From positions 1-11,844 of the forward strand of contig WQUF01000248.1 of NCBI GenBank assembly GCA_009785875.1: 11,844 nucleotides of DNA, written 5' to 3'. The position numbers and the translations under genes were made by a program. Shown piece by piece: positions 7,935 through 11,844 of the stretch. The stretch's first letter is position 1, and each line of letters opens with the position of its first letter. The DNA is from Oscillospiraceae bacterium. GTDB taxonomy: Bacteria; Bacillota; Clostridia; Clostridiales; Clostridiaceae. Under the pieces are notes generated by a model. The model was not told where the DNA came from and did no database searches. It worked only from the letters and a program-made list of their open reading frames with translations.

Positions 7935-7940
7935 ATTATA
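7935..7940 (-). promoter_or_regulatory. Possible -10 element for ftsK
   Basis: TATAAT on the minus strand lies about 30 bases before the ftsK start. The -35 at 17 bases (TTTAAT) matches consensus poorly. It would let ftsK be transcribed after the hairpin that follows tepA, but is only a candidate. Confidence 0.3.
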
Positions 7941-7966
7941 GATTATCCTTTCAGATAATTAAATAA

Positions 7967-7997
7967 GGTATTCATAAGATTGTATCTCATAAATACC
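7967..7997 (-). terminator. Strong hairpin after tepA, possible weak or partial terminator
   Basis: A 13-bp stem (7967-7979 with 7985-7997), including two G-U pairs in the minus-strand RNA, closes a 5-base loop. It starts 6 bases after the tepA stop. The downstream minus-strand sequence is TTATTTAATT, a broken T-run. It may be an attenuating terminator or an mRNA 3'-end stabiliser between tepA and ftsK. On the plus strand it is followed by CAATATC, with no T-run. Confidence 0.5.
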
Positions 7998-8003
7998 CAA
8001 TAT

Positions 8004-8783
8004 CTATTTTTTAGTTTCGTTAATCATCTTTTCCAAAGCCGCAATTGCATCTTTTATACCACCGACTTCATTGATAAGACCAGCATCAACAGCTTCTTTT
8101 CCTATTAAAATAGTCCCCATATCGTTTAAAAGCCCATCAGTTCTATTCATAAATTCCTTTAATTTTTCTGCAGTAATTCTCGATGTTTCCACGATGAAAT
8201 TTATGATCCTCTCTTGCATTTTACTAAAATATTGAAATGTTTGAGGAACACCTATAATAAGACCATTCATCCTAATTGGATGGACGATCATGGTAGCTGA
8301 TGGAGAAATAAACGAATATTTCCCAGCAGTAGCAAGAGGTACTCCTATTGAGTGTCCACCTCCTATAACCAGTGACACAGTAGGTTTATGGATACTTCTT
8401 ATCATCTCTGCTATGGCAAGACCAGCTTCCACATCTCCCCCTACAGTATTAAGTACTATCAAAACCCCTTCTACTTTACTGCTTATCTCCGCTGCAAATA
8501 ATTGTGGAAGCACATGCTCATATTTTGTGCTCTTCACTTGAGGTCCTAAAACCTGATGACCTTCTATTTGTCCAATTATTGGTAAAATTTGGATCCTCTC
8601 ATCGATTTCAGGTAAATTTGGAACCCCTAATTCTTTTATGGCTTGAAGTTTATCTTTAATGCTATTGCCTTTATTATCATCTTGATCATTATTATCTTCT
8701 GATTCTTCCTCTGCTTCATCTTCATTCATCAATCTAATGTTTTCAAGCTCAAATTCATTTAACTCATCATCAAAGTAATACAC
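8004..8783 (-). CDS. tepA: ClpP-like serine protease TepA (translocation-enhancing protein)
   Basis: TepA is a ClpP-class (S14) cytoplasmic serine peptidase without its own ATPase, named in Bacillus for helping protein export; its real substrates are poorly known. The 259-residue product has the expected nucleophile S145 in GGGHSIGVPL and the histidine H168 in ATMIVHPIRM. D221 is a candidate for the third triad residue, though I could not align it. The ClpP-type glycine loop is NTVGGDVEAGLAIAE at 112-126. Residues 1-45 form an acidic tail rich in Asp and Glu. The start is GTG at 8783, with AGGAGG 8-9 bases upstream. The gene lies between dapG and ftsK, as in Bacillus and many clostridia. Its ribosome binding site can pair with a sequence just after the dapG stop. 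Confidence 0.92.
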   Translation of the reverse strand: MYYFDDELNEFELENIRLMNEDEAEEESEDNNDQDDNKGNSIKDKLQAIKELGVPNLPEIDERIQILPIIGQIEGHQVLGPQVKSTKYEHVLPQLFAAEISSKVEGVLIVLNTVGGDVEAGLAIAEMIRSIHKPTVSLVIGGGHSIGVPLATAGKYSFISPSATMIVHPIRMNGLIIGVPQTFQYFSKMQERIINFIVETSRITAEKLKEFMNRTDGLLNDMGTILIGKEAVDAGLINEVGGIKDAIAALEKMINETKK

Positions 8784-8788
8784 GAAAC

Positions 8789-8837
8789 AACCTCCTAATT
8801 TAATAATATATATTATTGTTAACCAAAAAAGGAGGTT
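8789..8837 (-). promoter_or_regulatory. Inverted repeat able to mask the tepA ribosome binding site
   Basis: On the minus strand, AACCTCCT (8830-8837) begins 6 bases after the dapG stop and is perfectly complementary to AGGAGGTT (8789-8796), the tepA Shine-Dalgarno. Between them is a 16-base perfect palindrome AATAATATATATTATT (8802-8817) that can form an inner hairpin. Pairing would hide the tepA site unless ribosomes finishing dapG open it. The complementarity is seen; the regulatory role is inferred. Confidence 0.5.
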
Positions 8838-8843
8838 AATTCA

Positions 8844-10025
8844 TTAATTATTCTCTAATAGCTCTTTATGAAGAAGATTTATTGCATTTAACTTGCTCTC
8901 ACTATGGACAAGACACCATATTGTGGCATTTGAGTCTGCAGTTTGAAGGACTTCAATGCCATTCGTTTTTAAGGTTCTGAGTATCTTAGCCATAATACCA
9001 GGAATACCAGTCATGCCTTTCCCAATTATGGATATTTGAGTTAAATTATCTTTGTATTTAAAGTTTATATCATTTTGTTTCATGATATCTTCAAAGGCTT
9101 CGAAATCATCTTTAGAAATAGTGAAGATGCTTTCCTCAGGAAATACATTTATCAAATCGATGCTGATATTCCTTTCAGCCATAAATGAAAATATATCCAG
9201 TTCAAAATCATTTTCCACTTTAATCTGCACTCTGTCATCTATGCTTGCAATGCCGGTAAATAGCTTCTTTTCCCTTGAAAGCCCATCGTGAATCAATGTT
9301 CCAATTTCATCTGATAAAGTGTTTTTAATTATAATTGGAATATTGCTTCTCATAGCAATTTCTACAGCACCAGGGTGTATAACCTTTGCCCCTTGATCTG
9401 CAAGTTGAAAAACTTCAAAATAGCTTAAATCAGAAATTATCTTCGCATTCTGTACGACTTTAGGATCTGCGGTCATTATGCCATCCACATCAGTATATAT
9501 TTCAACTCTTAAAACTTTAAGCCCTTCACCAATGATGACTGCGGATGTATCGCTTCCCCCTCGTCCTATTGTGGTTATAAGTCCGTCTTCAGTCACACCT
9601 TGAAAGCCGGTGATTACAGGTATATAGCCATCTTCAATTGTTTTAAGGACTAAATCCTTATCCATTCTAATAAAATTTGCCGAGGTAAAATTGTCATCTG
9701 TTATTATTCCTGCATTTGCTCCTGATAAAGGCATTGCATTTAATCCAGCATCATAAAGTGTATTGCAGAGAACAGCTGCACTAATATTTTCACCACAAGA
9801 GATCAAAAAATCAACAGCTCTTTTATTTTTTTGCTTAAATCCAGGTGATAGTAAAGAAAGCAAAGTATCAGTAGCATATGAAGATCCTTTTCTACCCATA
9901 GCAGAAACTACAACAATTGGACTAAGTCCTTCAGAAATAGCACCTTTTATTTTGTTTACAATCATCTGTCTGGAATTTTCTGAAGCAACAGAAGTGCCTC
10001 CAAATTTTTGAACAATCAATCTCAT
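8844..10025 (-). CDS. dapG: Aspartate kinase, DapG type
   Basis: Aspartokinase phosphorylates aspartate, the first step towards lysine, diaminopimelate, threonine and methionine. The kinase core has KFGGTSV at 7-13, SCGENISA at 76-83 and GRGGSDTSA at 154-162, then DVDGIMTADPK at 179-189. Two ACT domains occupy about 255-320 and 328-390. The DapG-like sequence QTADSNATIWCLV at 361-373 resembles the diaminopimelate-inhibited isozyme more than the lysine-inhibited LysC type; this subtype call is from memory of the family. The 393 residues are near the family norm. An ATG at 10031 touches GGGTGG, while the ATG at 10025 is 6 bases away and gives MRLIVQKFGGTSV, so 10025 is preferred. It is 18 bases after ymxH. 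Unlike in Bacillus, no spoVFAB, asd or dapA is present in the cluster. Confidence 0.93.
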   Translation of the reverse strand: MRLIVQKFGGTSVASENSRQMIVNKIKGAISEGLSPIVVVSAMGRKGSSYATDTLLSLLSPGFKQKNKRAVDFLISCGENISAAVLCNTLYDAGLNAMPLSGANAGIITDDNFTSANFIRMDKDLVLKTIEDGYIPVITGFQGVTEDGLITTIGRGGSDTSAVIIGEGLKVLRVEIYTDVDGIMTADPKVVQNAKIISDLSYFEVFQLADQGAKVIHPGAVEIAMRSNIPIIIKNTLSDEIGTLIHDGLSREKKLFTGIASIDDRVQIKVENDFELDIFSFMAERNISIDLINVFPEESIFTISKDDFEAFEDIMKQNDINFKYKDNLTQISIIGKGMTGIPGIMAKILRTLKTNGIEVLQTADSNATIWCLVHSESKLNAINLLHKELLENN

Positions 10026-10043
10026 TTTCATCCACCCTTTGTA

Positions 10044-10313
10044 CTAATTACTTAATTGATCACTGTCTATAATGATGGCTTTTGTTCCTATTTTTTTCAC
10101 ACATTCCCAAGGGATCTCCAAATATTCTTCTCTATTAGATGAAAAAAAAGAACCCGATGAAATATTTGCAGGAAGAATTAAAAATTTAAATTTACCTTCT
10201 TCATCTACAATAATATCATTATCCTTTAATAAATTATACTTTTCTCCATCGCTTATATTTATTATTTCAAATCTCTCAAGGGAGCTATATAGAATTTCTC
10301 CATTATTATCCAT
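10044..10313 (-). CDS. ymxH: YlmC/YmxH-family PRC-barrel protein
   Basis: This small 89-residue protein resembles the YlmC/YmxH family, PRC-barrel-like proteins conserved in spore-forming Firmicutes and often linked to sporulation, with no defined biochemical role. Visible family features are FEIINISDGEKYNLL (15-29), the DIIVDEEGKFKFLILP stretch (33-48) and EYLEIPWECVKKIGTKAIII (63-82), where the IPW-x2-hhKIG pattern is characteristic. There is no signal peptide or membrane segment. AGGGATGG precedes the ATG with acceptable spacing. It is the first gene of the minus-strand cluster and sits directly before dapG, matching the relative order in Bacillus (ymxH ahead of the dapG group), which supports the assignment. 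Confidence 0.82.
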   Translation of the reverse strand: MDNNGEILYSSLERFEIINISDGEKYNLLKDNDIIVDEEGKFKFLILPANISSGSFFSSNREEYLEIPWECVKKIGTKAIIIDSDQLSN

Positions 10314-10364
10314 AACACCATCCCTAAAATTATCGTCTATAATAGTTATGAGATAAAAAAACAG

Positions 10365-10393
10365 ATTATAACTAGTTTAACATAAGTTTACAA
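10365..10393 (-). promoter_or_regulatory. Promoter of the ymxH-dapG operon
   Basis: On the minus strand, -35 TTGTAA (10388-10393, 4 of 6), a 17-base spacer and a perfect -10 TATAAT (10365-10370). The predicted start near 10358 gives a leader of about 45 bases. The -35 overlaps a short palindrome, AAGTTT-AC-AAACTT (10384-10397), that could be an operator. Confidence 0.6.
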
Positions 10394-10412
10394 ACTTTAA
10401 AACAAGTCAGTA

Positions 10413-10507
10413 CATATTATAATATTTTTAAATACTAAGTATGGTTACAAAAATTTATATTAAAATTTTTGGAATCAAATTTTGCTCTACCTGCATATTA
10501 TAATATT
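10413..10507. repeat. Repeated 14-base element containing a 12-base palindrome
   Basis: CATATTATAATATT occurs at 10413-10426 and again at 10494-10507, 81 bases apart in the same orientation. Its core ATATTATAATAT is a perfect palindrome. The second copy contains the likely -10 of the ParB-like gene. Two exact 14-base copies within 100 bases suggest a binding site, although the A+T bias raises the chance of coincidence. Confidence 0.45.
10499..10504 (+). promoter_or_regulatory. Candidate -10 of the ParB-like gene
   Basis: A perfect TATAAT lies 34 bases before the start codon, giving a plausible leader of under 30 bases. No good -35 is seen at 16-18 bases upstream, so the promoter may need an activator or may be elsewhere. 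Confidence 0.4.
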
Positions 10508-10538
10508 GACAATTACGTTTAAGGATGGAGGGTATCCT

Positions 10539-11844
10539 ATGAAATATGAATTTGATAAAAATGATGAAGTGATGGAGAGCTATGATCTTTGGGAATTAGA
10601 TGAAAAGAACCAGGAATATCTTAAAGATTTGTTAAAGAGAACTGGTTTTGATAAGTATATGGATGTTGAAGATGCTTTTATTCCTAAGGAAGAAGAAGAA
10701 AGTTTAGGGATTGAGGATTTATTCCCTAATGCAACTATAACTGTTCTTAGTGTAGATGGTCAATCTGTTGTCAATGAAAGTAAAATGCCTACCGTTAGGA
10801 GTTCAAAAAAAATTAAGCCAACTGAAATAAAAGATTTTGCCTTAGACCAAAGGGTTAAATACAATGATGCTGTTGAACACATTCGTCTTTCTAAATTAGC
10901 GGAGATAGATGCTTCAATGAATTTCTTTCCTCTTCCTGATGATGAGGAACTGCTGGATTTGATGGAGAACATTGAAACTTACGGAATATTAAGTCCACTT
11001 TTAGTTAAAAAAGCTGAAGATACTGATCAATATATTGTTGTTTGTGGAAGATCCAGACTCATTGCTTTAAACCACTTATTTAATTCTACTCATGATGAAC
11101 AGTATTCATCTGCACCGTGTTTGATTCTGGATCCCAGTACAGATTCATCAGTAATCCAAAGTATAATCATTTCGACGAATTTAGCTTATAGAAAGGTACC
11201 AAAAGACACCCAGATCAAAGCTGTGCTATTACTAGATAAAATTTTATCTATAAATAAAAAGTATAGAACCCAGATGAATATAACGGACAAAATTGCAGAA
11301 AATGCAGGGATATCAAGAACAACAGCAAATACAATTAGAGGATTTAAGAATTTATCACCTTTAGCTTTAGATTTGCTCTATAAAAATCACATGACAAGAG
11401 GCGCAGCAAGGATCCTGTCCATGATAGAGGATAAAGAAACTCAAGACATGATCATAAATAAACTGGGAAATCAAATAAATGACATACCCAAATTGAAGGA
11501 GATGCTTGCTGGTCCTAGGAAAGGTGTATATGACGAGGATTTAAAAAAATCGATACCTGAAACTTGGGAGAAGAAGATAGAGAGAACTCTTAGAATGGTT
11601 CCAAGCACAACTAAGATTACTATGCATGTTGCAAGCGGTATGGTTGAAGAGGTTTTAAAGGCTATAATTCCTTTAAGAGGGAAAGCTGTATTAAGGTACA
11701 AGACTTTTAAAGAAAATGAGATCAATAAATATTTTAGAGTGGTTTTAGACGACAATCATATAGAACAGTATCTGAGAAAAGGATTAGTAACTCAAGAGAC
11801 TATCGATCTAGCTCGAAGTGGAGATTATAAGGAATTAATCAAAT
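10539..11844 (+). CDS. ParB/Spo0J-like DNA-binding protein, incomplete at the right edge
   Basis: The frame is open for 435 codons to the end of the window with no stop. Residues 1-120 are an acidic extension (EEEE at 51-54) with no recognised domain. Residues about 125-215 look like the ParB N-terminal domain: YGILSPLLVK (148-157), YIVVCGRSRLIAL (165-177, in the position of the GERR nucleotide-binding box) and STNLAYRKVPKDTQIKAVLL (212-231). Residues about 244-310 are a ParB-type helix-turn-helix (ITDKIAENAGISRTTANTIR at 248-267, then LSPLALDLLYKNHMTRGAAR). The remainder, about 330-435, is unrecognised. GGAGGG lies 6 bases before the ATG. ParB relatives act in plasmid or chromosome partition or as regulators such as Noc. 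No ParA partner is visible, though one could lie to the right. It is transcribed divergently from ymxH and its role is unknown. Confidence 0.8.
   Translation, partial: MKYEFDKNDEVMESYDLWELDEKNQEYLKDLLKRTGFDKYMDVEDAFIPKEEEESLGIEDLFPNATITVLSVDGQSVVNESKMPTVRSSKKIKPTEIKDFALDQRVKYNDAVEHIRLSKLAEIDASMNFFPLPDDEELLDLMENIETYGILSPLLVKKAEDTDQYIVVCGRSRLIALNHLFNSTHDEQYSSAPCLILDPSTDSSVIQSIIISTNLAYRKVPKDTQIKAVLLLDKILSINKKYRTQMNITDKIAENAGISRTTANTIRGFKNLSPLALDLLYKNHMTRGAARILSMIEDKETQDMIINKLGNQINDIPKLKEMLAGPRKGVYDEDLKKSIPETWEKKIERTLRMVPSTTKITMHVASGMVEEVLKAIIPLRGKAVLRYKTFKENEINKYFRVVLDDNHIEQYLRKGLVTQETIDLARSGDYKELIK

Noticed and set aside
10506..10511. TTGACA as a -35 for the ParB-like gene
   Set aside because: A -10 at 17 bases would fall on the ribosome binding site (around 10529-10534) and does not match consensus. 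Transcription would then start inside the coding sequence.
10760..10972. Minus-strand 70-codon frame opposite the ParB-like gene
   Set aside because: It is Ser-rich and low in complexity, and lies opposite a convincing ParB-domain frame; it is a shadow.
1..11844. tRNA, rRNA, CRISPR arrays, insertion sequences, integrase or att sites
   Set aside because: I looked on both strands and saw no cloverleaf, rRNA segment, regularly spaced repeats, transposase motifs or terminal repeats. The AACCTCCTTT near 8830 resembles the 16S 3' end only over about nine bases.

Overview
The window is AT-rich, with strong AGGAGG-type ribosome binding sites and sigma-A-like promoters. Its gene order matches the dapG-tepA-ftsK-rimO-pgsA-recA-rny core of Firmicutes chromosomes. 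The acetylase-branch lysine gene dapH and the short PRC-barrel YmxH protein point to an anaerobic Clostridia-type organism (possibly Tissierellales-like), probably of spore-forming ancestry. That placement is inferred from gene content and order; I could not run any database search.

Layout, left to right. dapH (+) occupies 61-771 and converges on the long minus-strand cluster across a rho-independent terminator at 775-806. The minus-strand cluster, in transcription order from right to left, is ymxH, dapG, tepA, ftsK, rimO, pgsA, recA, rny. Spacing is tight for ymxH-dapG (18 bp) and ftsK-rimO (15 bp), and rimO-pgsA overlap by 14 bp. Internal promoters are visible before recA (with a LexA/SOS operator between promoter and gene) and before rny. 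Hairpins lie between dapG and tepA, between tepA and ftsK, and in the rny leader. A 213-bp AT-rich divergent region (10326-10538) separates ymxH from a plus-strand ParB-like gene that runs off the right edge.

How the genes fit together. dapG and dapH are two steps of lysine/meso-diaminopimelate synthesis, supplying peptidoglycan and, in spore formers, dipicolinate. ftsK moves chromosomes at division or sporulation. recA repairs DNA. rimO modifies the ribosome. pgsA makes the phosphatidylglycerol precursor. rny starts mRNA decay at the membrane. tepA is a ClpP-like serine protease.

Most of the window is ordinary core genome. The points worth a second look are these: an rny gene whose membrane-anchor start position carries ACG instead of ATG; an anti-Shine-Dalgarno-like sequence just after the dapG stop that can pair with the tepA ribosome binding site; the recA SOS box; and the ParB-like protein, which has a long acidic N-terminal extension, an uncharacterised C-terminal part and a palindrome-rich upstream region. 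I did not find a convincing new multi-gene system. The ParB-like gene at the right edge is the only plausible entry to accessory DNA.
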